A stretch of DNA of 32,099 nucleotides, from the NCBI GenBank assembly GCA_019114245.1, contig DXFX01000072.1, positions 1 to 32,099 of the forward strand. The letters are read 5' to 3'. Source of the stretch: Candidatus Borkfalkia faecipullorum. Lineage in GTDB: Bacteria > Bacillota > Clostridia > Christensenellales > Borkfalkiaceae. The position numbers and the translations under genes are program-made. Positions 1 through 8,668 of the stretch are shown in pieces (the stretch's first letter is position 1; each line of letters begins with the position of its first letter). The notes beneath the pieces were generated by a model. That model did no database searches and was not told the origin of the DNA. It saw nothing but the letters and a program-made list of their open reading frames with translations.

Positions 1-2
1 CT

Positions 3-143
3 AAGGGCAGGAATCTGTCAAGAGTAAGCCCTGCCACATTAAAAAAGAACCTGGCGCTTTTAAACGCCAGGCCCAAGAAAGTTTTGCATTTTCGAACACC
101 GCAAGATTTGTTCCTTGAAAATCTCGCAAAGTGTTGCACTTAG
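3..143 (+). mobile_element. C-terminal fragment of IS30-family-like transposase plus its right end (5' truncated by window edge)
   Basis: Frame 3 reads ...KGRNLSRVSPATLKKNLALLNARPKKVLHFRTPQDLFLENLAKCCT*, resembling IS30 transposase C-termini (LNxRPRKxLxxxTPxEVF). The same sequence recurs inverted at the right end of the window. Confidence 0.75.
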
Positions 144-157
144 TTTGACAATTCATC
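39..157. repeat. Left copy of ~119 bp near-perfect inverted repeat (partner at ~31973-32091)
   Basis: TTAAAAAAGAACCTGGCGCTTTTAAACGCCAGG...TTGCACTTAGTTTGACAATTCATC is the reverse complement of the right end, with one internal mismatch (CTT/CTC). Confidence 0.95.
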
Positions 158-172
158 ATTTTTTTTAAATCG

Positions 173-200
173 TTGCAAATATATATTTATGTGATATAAT
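173..200 (+). promoter_or_regulatory. Putative sigma-A promoter for LRR lipoprotein
   Basis: TTGCAA (173-178), 16 nt spacer, TATAAT (195-200), about 40 nt upstream of ATG 241. Confidence 0.5.
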
Positions 201-240
201 GTAATTATATAAATTTATCAGGCAAAGGGGTGCAGAGAAT

Positions 241-2028
241 ATGACGACGAAGAGGAAGATAGGCATAGCGGTGCTGACGATGGCGGCGGCGGGAATGCTG
301 TTCGGCATGGTTGCGTGCAGTGAGGCGGAAAAACTGAACCGGCCGCAGGCGTTGCATATCGAAAACGAAATACTGTACTGGGACGAAGTGGAAAATGCCG
401 AAGGGTATCTGGTGGAAGTAAACGGAGAGGAGTACGAAGCAGAGGAAAACGAATTCAGCTTTATAAAGATCGCCGTAGATCCGCAGGAATACACCTTCCG
501 CGTGCAGGCATACGGGCCTTTGTATGGAGAATACGGCAATTCTGCGTGGTCGGAAGAGGTGAGCTATACGCCGCAGATCGCAACGGGGTGGAGCGTTCGG
601 CAGACGGCAGACGGGAGCGGGACGGAAGTGTATGTCGAAGATCCTGCGCAGGTACAGGGCAAAGTGGTTATACCTGCCACGTACGGCGGCGTACCTGTCA
701 CGAACATAGCGGAAAACGCGTTTAAGGATTGCGCAGGGCTGACGAGCGTTGTGATGTCGGACAATATCAGGTACATAGGGAAGCTTGCGTTTTACAAATG
801 CCCGTCGCTGAAAAGCGTATACTGTTCGGACATGGCAGAATTGGCGGAAAACATATTTAGCGAATGCGAATCTCTGGAGCAAGTGCATCTGCCCGAGACG
901 CTGAAGAAAATGCCTGTACGGACATTTTATATGTGCTATTCCTTGCAGGAGATCACCCTGCCCGAGGGGTTGGAAGAGATGTCCAACAGTTCATTTCTTC
1001 ATTGTACGGCGTTGCGGGAGCTGAACGTTCCTGCGAGCGTTACGTCGATAAGGGCGCCCGTAATTTTAGGGTGCTCCGGGTTGGAAAAGCTGACCGTAGA
1101 GGAAGGCAATCCTGTATACCGCAGTGAAGGGAATTGCATTTTGACGATCGACGGGGAAGAGGTGATAGCCGGCTGTGAGGCGAGCGAGATCCCGCAGGGA
1201 ACAAAGCGGATCGGCGAAAAAGCGTTTTATTCAACTACACTTACGCAGTTATACCTGCCGGAAGGGATAGAGGAAATAGGGGAAGAGGCTTTTCTGTATA
1301 GCGCCCTCACGTCGGTGGAATTTCCCAAAACGCTGAAGAGGGTAGGTTCACGAGCATATTACTATAGCGAGGATCTGAAAGAAATTGACCTTCCCTATGG
1401 GTTGGAGATCATAGAAGACGGAGCATTCCAAAAGACGGATCTGGTCTGCGTGACCATTCCGTACAGCGTACGGGAGATCCAATCCAAAGCCTTTTATGAA
1501 ATATTGAACCTACTCGTCACATTGCCCGGCAGTGTGGGAAAAATAGGGTCCAAGGCTTTTTGTCGGGCAACAATTTATACGTCGGCAGATAAGACCGTGC
1601 CGGAAGGTTGGTATCAAGCCGACCCGCAATTACAGAGTTTGAACATTGATTGGGACTGGAGGTATGTTTGCAATGTAGTTTATGGATGCATCTTCGGTAA
1701 CGAAGACGGATTTCCATATGTGCAGCGTACCAATGTAATGGAAAGAGTATTTTTGGATAGTGGAATAATGGCAGGAGTTACAAATCTTGAATTTGATGCG
1801 CTATCAGAGTATGGCCAGGAGATCATCGTTCCGTATCGGGAAGGGTATACGTTTAAAGGCTGGGCAACGGAGGAAAACGGGGAGATCGTTATCGGATATG
1901 AGCTTTTTACCTATAAAAATATGTATGGCGAAGTCTTGTTGGAATATTACAGCACGTTCCCTTTGAGTACGTTGATCGCCCTGGAGGATGGATTGATGTA
2001 TTATCCGATATGGGAGAAAAATAATTAA
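241..2028 (+). CDS. Leucine-rich-repeat (BspA-like) surface lipoprotein with N-terminal FN3-like region and C-terminal Listeria-Bacteroides-type repeat
   Basis: Signal peptide with lipobox (GMVAC). Repeated I..NAF..C..L..V..P..(V/I)..I..F motifs. Tail GYTFKGWATEENGE...YPIWEKN. RBS-like AAAGGGG upstream. Confidence 0.85.
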   Translation: MTTKRKIGIAVLTMAAAGMLFGMVACSEAEKLNRPQALHIENEILYWDEVENAEGYLVEVNGEEYEAEENEFSFIKIAVDPQEYTFRVQAYGPLYGEYGNSAWSEEVSYTPQIATGWSVRQTADGSGTEVYVEDPAQVQGKVVIPATYGGVPVTNIAENAFKDCAGLTSVVMSDNIRYIGKLAFYKCPSLKSVYCSDMAELAENIFSECESLEQVHLPETLKKMPVRTFYMCYSLQEITLPEGLEEMSNSSFLHCTALRELNVPASVTSIRAPVILGCSGLEKLTVEEGNPVYRSEGNCILTIDGEEVIAGCEASEIPQGTKRIGEKAFYSTTLTQLYLPEGIEEIGEEAFLYSALTSVEFPKTLKRVGSRAYYYSEDLKEIDLPYGLEIIEDGAFQKTDLVCVTIPYSVREIQSKAFYEILNLLVTLPGSVGKIGSKAFCRATIYTSADKTVPEGWYQADPQLQSLNIDWDWRYVCNVVYGCIFGNEDGFPYVQRTNVMERVFLDSGIMAGVTNLEFDALSEYGQEIIVPYREGYTFKGWATEENGEIVIGYELFTYKNMYGEVLLEYYSTFPLSTLIALEDGLMYYPIWEKNN

Positions 2029-2131
2029 ATAAAACAGGAGGACAGACCGATGCAACTTTGTTATTTGTAAACCATGTATGCAAGAAAAAATAAAAAGGAG
2101 AAGAAAAAGCATCGGTCTTGCGTAAAAAACA

Positions 2132-2166
2132 AAAAAGAGGCTTTCGCGAAAGCGAAAGCCTCTTTT
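2132..2166 (-). terminator. Rho-independent terminator downstream of tRNA-Gly (minus strand)
   Basis: AAAAGAGGCTTTCGC-TTTC-GCGAAAGCCTCTTTTTTGTTTTTT on the minus strand. Confidence 0.8.
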
Positions 2167-2169
2167 CCT

Positions 2170-2244
2170 TGGAGCAAGAGACGGGAATCGAACCCGCGGG
2201 AACCAGCTTGGGAAGCTGGCGCCATACCATTAGGCGACTCTTGC
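2170..2244 (-). tRNA. tRNA-Gly (anticodon CCC), CCA encoded
   Basis: Minus strand GCAAGAG TC GCC TAATGGTAT GGC G CCAGC TTCCCAA GCTGG TTCCC GCGGG TTCGATT CCCGT CTCTTGC T CCA. All four stems form; anticodon loop TTCCCAA. Confidence 0.95.
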
Positions 2245-2345
2245 ATTGTTATCATTATACTATATTCGGCCGTATTTTGCAATCGAAATGCCTACCCGAT
2301 AAAAAAATTCCTGAAAAAAATATTTGCGCTTTCTCCAAAAGGCCA

Positions 2346-2376
2346 ACGCACCGCGCCGAATTTCGGCGCGGTGCGT
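2346..2376 (-). terminator. Strong hairpin downstream of apgM
   Basis: ACGCACCGCGCCGAA/TTCGGCGCGGTGCGT 15-bp stem immediately after the minus-strand stop; TTTT follows on the minus strand. Confidence 0.65.
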
Positions 2377-2382
2377 GCTCTT

Positions 2383-3594
2383 TCAGGAAAGCAGTTTTTT
2401 CATCAGCTGTGTGCCTTCTTCCAGCAAAATTCCCGTCTTTTTAGCCTGCTCCTCGTCGTAGGACGCGGCGCCGTTTCCGTTGTCCTTGCCCTCCTCGTAC
2501 AGCAGATAGGGTACGGGGTCGGATACGTGCGTGCGCACGGCAATGGGGGTGGGATGATCGGGGCAGATCAGCATTCGGAAAGGCTGGTTGGCTGTGCGCA
2601 GTCCCTCGGCAATGCGCTTTACAACCTGTTTGTCGATACATTCAATGGAATATACTTTGTGCGCAATGTCGCCCTGGTGACCGCATTCGTCGGGCGCTTC
2701 CATGTGGACATACACGAGGTCTTGCCCGCCGCTGAGCAGGGCGGCAAGGGCGGCGTCCGCCTTTCCTGTAAAATTGGTGTCGTAATTGCCCGTGGCGCCC
2801 TCCACGTCGATGACTTTCATTCCCGCAAGGATGCCTATGCCCTTGACGAGGTCGACGGCGGAAATCACGGCGCCTTTTTTGCCGAACTTGCTTTCAAAAT
2901 TTTCCAGCCGCGGCTTGGTGCCTTCTCCCCAGAACCACACGGAATTGGCGGGACGTTTTCCCGCGGCAATGCGCGCCAAGTTGATCGGATGATCGCGCAG
3001 GAGCTTTGCGGAACGCTTCATCATGTCCAGATATTCCTGCGCCTGCGGGCCTTTGGGCAAAAAGCCGCGGACGGGTTTGTCGGTAATGTCGTGCGGCGGG
3101 GTGAGGTCGTGTCCCGTTTTTCCGTGGTCGGCAACCAGGCAATGGCGGTAGCTCACGCCCGCATACAGGGTGAACTTTTCACTGTCGAAGTGCTGTTTGA
3201 GGAAGCCGATCAGCTCTCTCGCTTCCGCGGTGGAAATTTCTCCCGCGCTGTAATCGAGCATGGTCTTGTCCTCGTAGTTTTCCTCGTCCGAAAGGGTAAC
3301 GAGGTTACAGCGCAGGGTAACGTCCGTATCGCGCAGGGGAATGCCGATGGAGACGGCTTCCAGCGGGGAACGGCCCGTGTAGCATTCGCGCGGGTCATAG
3401 CCCATCACGGAAAGGTTTGCCACGTCGCTGCCCGGTTTGAAACCTTGTGGAACGGTGCGGCACAGCCCCACTTCCGCATTTTTTGCAAGCGCGTCGATGT
3501 TGGGTTTTTCGGCGGCTTGCAGGGGCGTCTTTCCGCCCAGCTCTTTCAGCGGCCAATCGGCCATTCCGTCGCCGAGGATGACGATGTATTTCAT
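2383..3594 (-). CDS. apgM: 2,3-bisphosphoglycerate-independent phosphoglycerate mutase, archaeal (ApgM) type
   Basis: MKYIVILGDGMADWPLKELGGKTPLQAAEKPNIDALA..., GSDVANLSVMGYDP, YVHMEAPDECGHQGD, CPDHPTP metal-binding motifs of the alkaline phosphatase superfamily. Confidence 0.9.
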   Translation of the reverse strand: MKYIVILGDGMADWPLKELGGKTPLQAAEKPNIDALAKNAEVGLCRTVPQGFKPGSDVANLSVMGYDPRECYTGRSPLEAVSIGIPLRDTDVTLRCNLVTLSDEENYEDKTMLDYSAGEISTAEARELIGFLKQHFDSEKFTLYAGVSYRHCLVADHGKTGHDLTPPHDITDKPVRGFLPKGPQAQEYLDMMKRSAKLLRDHPINLARIAAGKRPANSVWFWGEGTKPRLENFESKFGKKGAVISAVDLVKGIGILAGMKVIDVEGATGNYDTNFTGKADAALAALLSGGQDLVYVHMEAPDECGHQGDIAHKVYSIECIDKQVVKRIAEGLRTANQPFRMLICPDHPTPIAVRTHVSDPVPYLLYEEGKDNGNGAASYDEEQAKKTGILLEEGTQLMKKLLS

Positions 3595-3597
3595 AAT

Positions 3598-4278
3598 TTA
3601 TTCCCTTTGATCGGTCAGATCCCAGTCTATGGGCGCAATGCCGTGCGCCTTGAGGTACTCGTTCGCCTTGGAAAAGTGCCTGCACCCGAAAAATCCGTTG
3701 TATGCGGAGAGCGGGGAAGGGTGCGCACATTCGAGGACGAGGTGTTTTTTCGTGTCGATCAGCGGCTTTTTCGAGCGCGCATTCCCGCCCCACAGAATAA
3801 ACACGACGTGTTCGCGCTTTTCGGAGATCAGGGAGATCACGCTGTCCGTAAACCACGTCCAGCCGCAGTTTTTGTGCGAGTTTGCAAGGTGTGCGCGCAC
3901 CGTGAGGGCGGTATTCAGCAGCAGGACTCCCTGTTTTGCCCACTTTGTAAGATTCCCCGATTTGGGAATGGGGCATCCCACGTCGTCGTGCAGTTCCTTG
4001 TAGATATTCACGAGCGAAGGGGGCGGTTCCACGCCGTCCTGAACGGAAAAGCACAGCCCGTGCGCCTGCCCCTCGTTGTGGTAGGGGTCCTGCCCGAGGA
4101 TGACCGCCTTCACCTGATCCAACGGCGTGTATTTAAAGCAGTTGAAAATATCGTACATATCGGGATATACGACGTGATGGGAATATTCTTCTTTGAGAAA
4201 GGCGCGTATTTTCAGGTATTTTTCGTCCTGAAAGAGAGGCGCAAGCGCCTCGTCCCAGCCTCCGCCCAGTTTTATCAT
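3598..4278 (-). CDS. ung: Uracil-DNA glycosylase family 1
   Basis: VILGQDPYHNEGQAHGLCFSV, LLLNTALTVRAHLANSH, and HPSPLSAYNGFFGCRHFSKAN. Confidence 0.95.
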   Translation of the reverse strand: MIKLGGGWDEALAPLFQDEKYLKIRAFLKEEYSHHVVYPDMYDIFNCFKYTPLDQVKAVILGQDPYHNEGQAHGLCFSVQDGVEPPPSLVNIYKELHDDVGCPIPKSGNLTKWAKQGVLLLNTALTVRAHLANSHKNCGWTWFTDSVISLISEKREHVVFILWGGNARSKKPLIDTKKHLVLECAHPSPLSAYNGFFGCRHFSKANEYLKAHGIAPIDWDLTDQRE

Positions 4279-4290
4279 GGCTGTTTCCCC

Positions 4291-4938
4291 TTATTTTGTA
4301 CTTTCCGCAAAGATGTCCTGCATCCGTTCGCCCAGTTTTTGCAGGGCGTAGGCGCAGTTTGCGGCATAATCGCTTGCGCCTTTTTCGTTGGCGTTGTCGG
4401 AAATGCTCTTAAAGATCAGGCAGGGAACGCCCGCACTCCACGCCACGTGCGCCACGGATGCGCCTTCCATGTCGCAGACGTCCGCTTCCAGCGCCTGCAA
4501 AAGCTGCGCGTCCGCGCCCGTCTGAAAATGATCTGCCGAGGCAAGCACTCCCTTCGGGAATTTGTCCCCGCACACGAGGTCGAAGTGCGGCTGCGTGCGC
4601 TCGTCGTGCGTTCCCACGGGGGTACGGTTGATGGCGCTCAGGTCAAAGTCAGGCTCCACGGCGCGTTCTGCCTGCAACACCGTTCCCACGTGCATCCAGG
4701 CCGCTCTGCCGCCCGCCACGCCCAGGTTGAGCAGGGTGTCCGCTCCCTCCGTCAGGGCAAGCATCGCCGCCGCCGCGGCATTGTCCTTTCCAATCCCCGA
4801 TAGCACCAAGAGATAGGGGATCCCCCCAAATTCCGCGCGGTACACCTTCTTTCCGAATTTTTCCGCGCATTGTACGTCCTTGCTCTGCAAAAGCAGTACG
4901 TCCGCCTCTTTTTGCATGGCGGCTATGATTCCAAGCAT
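4291..4938 (-). CDS. mtnN: 5'-methylthioadenosine/S-adenosylhomocysteine nucleosidase
   Basis: MLGIIAAMQKEADVLL..., SGIGKDNAAAAAMLAL, LLNLGVAGG, DMEGASVAHVAW. Start placed at ATG 4938 because of upstream AGGAGG; the tracked ORF extends 22 aa further. Confidence 0.88.
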   Translation of the reverse strand: MLGIIAAMQKEADVLLLQSKDVQCAEKFGKKVYRAEFGGIPYLLVLSGIGKDNAAAAAMLALTEGADTLLNLGVAGGRAAWMHVGTVLQAERAVEPDFDLSAINRTPVGTHDERTQPHFDLVCGDKFPKGVLASADHFQTGADAQLLQALEADVCDMEGASVAHVAWSAGVPCLIFKSISDNANEKGASDYAANCAYALQKLGERMQDIFAESTK

Positions 4939-5049
4939 ACAGCGCCTCCTGTGTTTCTCATTTATTTTACCACAAAACAGGGCAATTTTGCAAATTCTGC
5001 GCATAGAAATTTTTTGTTTGTGAATAATTCATAAAAAAAGGAGGCTGTT

Positions 5050-6297
5050 ATGAACCCTTTTCAGCAACAGGCAAAAGAGATCACCAAAATCTACAAGAAT
5101 TGGAAGAGCATCAACGTAAAACCGTACGACAAAGAGACGGTAGACCCGTACACCCGCGTGCGTATCATCCTCATGAACGGCACGGAATTCGAGTCCGTCT
5201 GGAACACCTCTCGGCTCACGCGGCAGTGCGCCAACAACGACGTGCGCCGCGCCATGGCGCTCATCCGCCGCGGCGAACAGCAGCAGCAAAAGCGCATCGC
5301 CAATTTAAAGCCGCGCAACGAGAGTATGCTCGAACACACCATCGGCTACGAACAGCTCGCCGTCGACCTCACGGCCATCCTCGCCCAGCGCGAAAAGAAC
5401 GAATACGTCAAACACCAGCTGGATTTTGCGCTCCTGGAGGATTTTGACCATCTGTACAGATACGCCGACCTTCTTGACTACGAGCGCGGCATTCACGCCG
5501 AAAAGCTCGTGGGCAAATATACGGAGATCATGCCGGGCAGACCTACCGTCGCCGAACCGCGTTCCCCGCAGGACGACGTGCGCGCGTATATCAATAACTT
5601 TTTGAGCGATCCTATCACGCGGCTGAACGTCAACATCATCACGGCGGCGGAACAGCAGACGATGAACTACTATATGAACATCGCCAATCTGTACGAGAGC
5701 GAGCTGGGCAGACGGCTGTATTCGGAGATCGCCATGATCGAGGAACAGCACGTCACGGGCTACGGATGCCTGAAAGATCCCGCGCCCGATCTGTTCGAGT
5801 GCATGGTCATGCACGAGTACACCGAGGCTTATCTCTATTGGAGCTGTTACAACGACGAGACAGACGCGCGCATCAAGGAGATCTGGCTGATGCACTTTGA
5901 AGAGGAGCTTTCCCACCTGCACTTCGCCTGCTCCCTGATGGAAAAGTACGAGGGCAGGGTGTGGCAGCAGCTGTTCCCCGAAGGGGGAGAATTCCCGCAG
6001 CTTCTCAACTTTGCGCCGCAAAAGGAATACGTGCGCGAGGTTTTGAAGAGCGTTCGCCTCACGGCCAACGGCGAAGGGTACGAGGAAGTGGACAAACTGC
6101 CCGGGAACTTCCGCTTTTTCACCTACAACAAGGGCGTCAGCGGCAACGTCAAGGGCTTGGCAAGCCATATGGTCATCGAAAAGACGATCGGCAAATTCGG
6201 CAGGGATTACCGCTGTACGGACAAGCCGCATCCCGTCCGCGCTCTCGACGATACAAAAAAGGACAATACGGAGATCGCGCGCGTGCAGGGTGCATGA
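5050..6297 (+). CDS. Uncharacterised ferritin-like (putative diiron-carboxylate) helical protein
   Basis: 415 aa; GGAGG RBS. Ordered motifs AAEQQTMNYY (E), MIEEQHVTG (ExxH), MHEYTEAYLYW (E), FEEELSHLHFA (ExxH), preceded by YEQLAVDL and LEDFDHL. Confidence 0.6.
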   Translation: MNPFQQQAKEITKIYKNWKSINVKPYDKETVDPYTRVRIILMNGTEFESVWNTSRLTRQCANNDVRRAMALIRRGEQQQQKRIANLKPRNESMLEHTIGYEQLAVDLTAILAQREKNEYVKHQLDFALLEDFDHLYRYADLLDYERGIHAEKLVGKYTEIMPGRPTVAEPRSPQDDVRAYINNFLSDPITRLNVNIITAAEQQTMNYYMNIANLYESELGRRLYSEIAMIEEQHVTGYGCLKDPAPDLFECMVMHEYTEAYLYWSCYNDETDARIKEIWLMHFEEELSHLHFACSLMEKYEGRVWQQLFPEGGEFPQLLNFAPQKEYVREVLKSVRLTANGEGYEEVDKLPGNFRFFTYNKGVSGNVKGLASHMVIEKTIGKFGRDYRCTDKPHPVRALDDTKKDNTEIARVQGA

Positions 6298-6306
6298 TCG
6301 CAAGAA

Positions 6307-6344
6307 AAAACGCGGGGCGCAGGCTTTTGCCTGCGCCCCGCGTT
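6307..6344. terminator. Strong (bidirectional-looking) rho-independent terminator
   Basis: AAAACGCGGGGCGCAGGC-TTTT-GCCTGCGCCCCGCGTTTT right after the 5050-6297 ORF. Confidence 0.85.
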
Positions 6345-6359
6345 TTGCGCAAAATCGGC

Positions 6360-6388
6360 TTTACTTTTGAGAGACGTTATGGTATAAT
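6360..6388 (+). promoter_or_regulatory. Putative promoter for exonuclease-rsmF-pepF run
   Basis: TTTACT (6360-6365), 17 nt, TATAAT (6383-6388) in TATGGTATAAT context. Confidence 0.5.
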
Positions 6389-6419
6389 GAAGGAGAAATA
6401 TACGCGAGTGTTTTAGGTA

Positions 6420-7400
6420 ATGGAATACGTGTTTTTTGACATCGAGTGCGCCTGTGTCTACAAAAATGTGGCTAAGATCTGCGTTTTCGGATACTGCGTC
6501 TGCGACGAACAATTTCATATCCTGAAAAAAGAGGACATTCTCATCAATCCGAACGGGAAGTTCCACCTCACCGACCGCGGCGGGGAAGGGATCGTGTTGC
6601 CCTACGATTACGAGGAGTTCAAAAAATACCCCGATTTCAAGGCGTTTTATCCCAAGATCAAACAGCTTCTCGAAGGGGAGGACAAGCTGGTGTTCGGCCA
6701 TGCCGCCATCAACGACGTCAAGTATCTGTGTCTGGAAACGCGCCGCTATAAACTGCCTTCCTTTACCTTCCGCTTTGCGGATACCCAAATTCTGTACATG
6801 GCAATGACGGAAACGTACGACCGTCAGGCAGGCCTCGAAGCGCTGACGCAGATCTTCGAGATCGATTATACCCCGCACTGCGCCGCGGACGACGCATACG
6901 CCACCATGCGCATCGCGCAGGAAATGTGCGAGCGGGACAAATGCACTCTGCCCGAGCTCCTCAAAAAATACAGTATCCGTTTCGGGAAAATCGAAAATTA
7001 TCAGTTCAACAACAGTTCTTCCAACCGCCGCAACGAATACCTGCGTGAAAAGAGCAGGGAAAAGCGGGAGCGCGGCGAAAAGCGCGCCAGGTTCAACGAT
7101 TTCGTGTACGGTTACCGCGTCCGTCCGCAGTCGCAGGAATTGCGCGGAAAGCGGTTCAGCTTTTCCAGGAGCATCGAAGAGGAGTTCGCCCTCGCGAAGC
7201 GGCTTGTCAAGGAGATCGTAAAGCGCGGCGGAAAGTATTCTCTCAAGCTTTCGGGCTGCAACGCCTTTGTCGAGCGGGAGGGGGACGACAGCGTCCGCCG
7301 CAACGCCGCTTACAAGATGCGCGACGAGGGGAAGATCACGGATATTTATACGCTGGGCGAGTTTGAGCGCCTGTACGCTACGCAAGAAAATGATGAATGA
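6420..7400 (+). CDS. DEDDh-family 3'-5' exonuclease with C-terminal BRCT-like domain
   Basis: FFDIECA (Exo I DxE), FGHAAINDVKYL (Exo II), HCAADDAYAT (Exo III HxAxxD). C-terminus ELRGKRFSFSRS...IVKRGGKYSLKLSGCNAFVERE...RRNAAYKMRDEGKITDIYTLGEFERLY. Confidence 0.8.
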   Translation: MEYVFFDIECACVYKNVAKICVFGYCVCDEQFHILKKEDILINPNGKFHLTDRGGEGIVLPYDYEEFKKYPDFKAFYPKIKQLLEGEDKLVFGHAAINDVKYLCLETRRYKLPSFTFRFADTQILYMAMTETYDRQAGLEALTQIFEIDYTPHCAADDAYATMRIAQEMCERDKCTLPELLKKYSIRFGKIENYQFNNSSSNRRNEYLREKSREKRERGEKRARFNDFVYGYRVRPQSQELRGKRFSFSRSIEEEFALAKRLVKEIVKRGGKYSLKLSGCNAFVEREGDDSVRRNAAYKMRDEGKITDIYTLGEFERLYATQENDE

Positions 7401-8658
7401 ATATCTGCGCAGAATGCGCTTACAGCTTCCCGATTTTGAGAAATACGAACAGTGCCTTTCTCAGCCGCCTTACAAGGGGATCCGCGCCAACACGCTGAAG
7501 ATCGGGGCGCAGGAACTGAAAAAATTATTGCCGTTTGCACTCGACGGGGTCCCGTGGGAGAGCGACGGCTTTTATGTTACGCAGGAAAAGCCTGGCAAAA
7601 CGCCTTATCACGACGCGGGGCTGTATTACGTGCAGGAGCCGAGCGCCATGTGCGCCGCGCCCCTTCTGGACGTTCGCCCCGGGGAACGCGTGCTCGATCT
7701 TTGCAGCGCTCCCGGCGGAAAAGGTACGCAGCTTGCGCAGAAGATGCAGGGGCAGGGCATTCTTGTCCTCAACGAAAAGATCCCCGACCGCGCGCGCATT
7801 CTGCTGCAGAACGTCGAGCGTATGGGCGTTGCCAATGCCGTCGTCACCTGCGCCGATCCCGAAGCGCTCGCACAGCGCTTTGCGGGATATTTTGATAAAA
7901 TTCTGGTGGATGCGCCCTGTTCGGGCGAGGGAATGCTGCGCAAAGAAGCGGCTGCCGCCGAAAACTGGAGCGTGCAGAACGTGGAAATGTGCGCCGCGCG
8001 CCAGAAAAAGATCCTTGCTTGCGCGGTGAAAATGCTGGCAGGGGGCGGAAAGCTCGTCTATTCCACCTGCACTTTTTCCGAAGAGGAGGACGAGCGCAAC
8101 GTCGAATGGCTGCTGCACGAATTTCCCTTTCTCAAGCTGGAAGAAAGCCGCAAGATCTATCCCCACCGAGAGCGGGGCGAGGGGCATTTTGCGGCGCTCT
8201 TTTCCCGGGATGAGGGGGAACGCGCCCGCCTGCGCCCTGCTGCCGCGGCGGCGGAAAAGCGCCTGCAGACGCTCTGGAAGGATTTTTCCGCCGCGTTTTT
8301 AAAGCAAACTTTGCCCGGGAGACTGATCTCTTTCGGGAAAGGGCTTAGCCTCGTTCCCGAGGAGCTCTTTACGCTGGACGGACTGAAGGTATTGCGCGCA
8401 GGGCTTTTGTTGGGCGAGGACGCAGGGGGCAGGTTCGAGCCTGCGCACGCGCTGGCGCTGGGCGCCCCCCGGGATGCGCTTGCAAGCAAAGCGGAGCTTT
8501 CCGAGGAAGAGGTGCAGCGGTATCTTCGCGGCGAGGAATTGCCTTCCAAGGGCGGGAAAGGTTGGTGCGCCGTCTGTTATAACGGCTATCCGCTCGGCCT
8601 TGCCAAGGACGGCGTCGCATTGAAAAACCATTATCCGAAAGGATTGAGGATCAAATAA
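7390..8658 (+). CDS. rsmF: rRNA (cytosine-C5) methyltransferase, RsmF/RsmB (NOL1/NOP2/Sun) family
   Basis: YVQEPSAMCAAPLLDVRPGERVLDLCSAPGGKGTQLA, VDAPCSGEGMLRK, YSTCTFSEEEDERNV. ATG at 7390 overlaps the upstream stop. Confidence 0.85.
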   Translation: MMNEYLRRMRLQLPDFEKYEQCLSQPPYKGIRANTLKIGAQELKKLLPFALDGVPWESDGFYVTQEKPGKTPYHDAGLYYVQEPSAMCAAPLLDVRPGERVLDLCSAPGGKGTQLAQKMQGQGILVLNEKIPDRARILLQNVERMGVANAVVTCADPEALAQRFAGYFDKILVDAPCSGEGMLRKEAAAAENWSVQNVEMCAARQKKILACAVKMLAGGGKLVYSTCTFSEEEDERNVEWLLHEFPFLKLEESRKIYPHRERGEGHFAALFSRDEGERARLRPAAAAAEKRLQTLWKDFSAAFLKQTLPGRLISFGKGLSLVPEELFTLDGLKVLRAGLLLGEDAGGRFEPAHALALGAPRDALASKAELSEEEVQRYLRGEELPSKGGKGWCAVCYNGYPLGLAKDGVALKNHYPKGLRIK

Positions 8659-8668
8659 AGGAGAAGCA

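Noticed and set aside
39-157. Terminal repeat read as a small structured ncRNA with a terminator (CCTGGCGTTTAAAAGCGCCAGGTTCTTTTTT on the outward strand)
   Set aside because: Hairpin and U-run are real on the outward strand, but the opposite strand reads as a conserved IS30-type transposase C-terminus with only synonymous differences between copies. That explains the conservation better; the hairpin may still act as a terminator against read-through into the IS.
2074-4803. 909-aa plus-strand ORF
   Set aside because: Antisense to tRNA-Gly, apgM, ung and mtnN, all with clear family motifs on the minus strand. Composition is that of a complementary-frame artefact.
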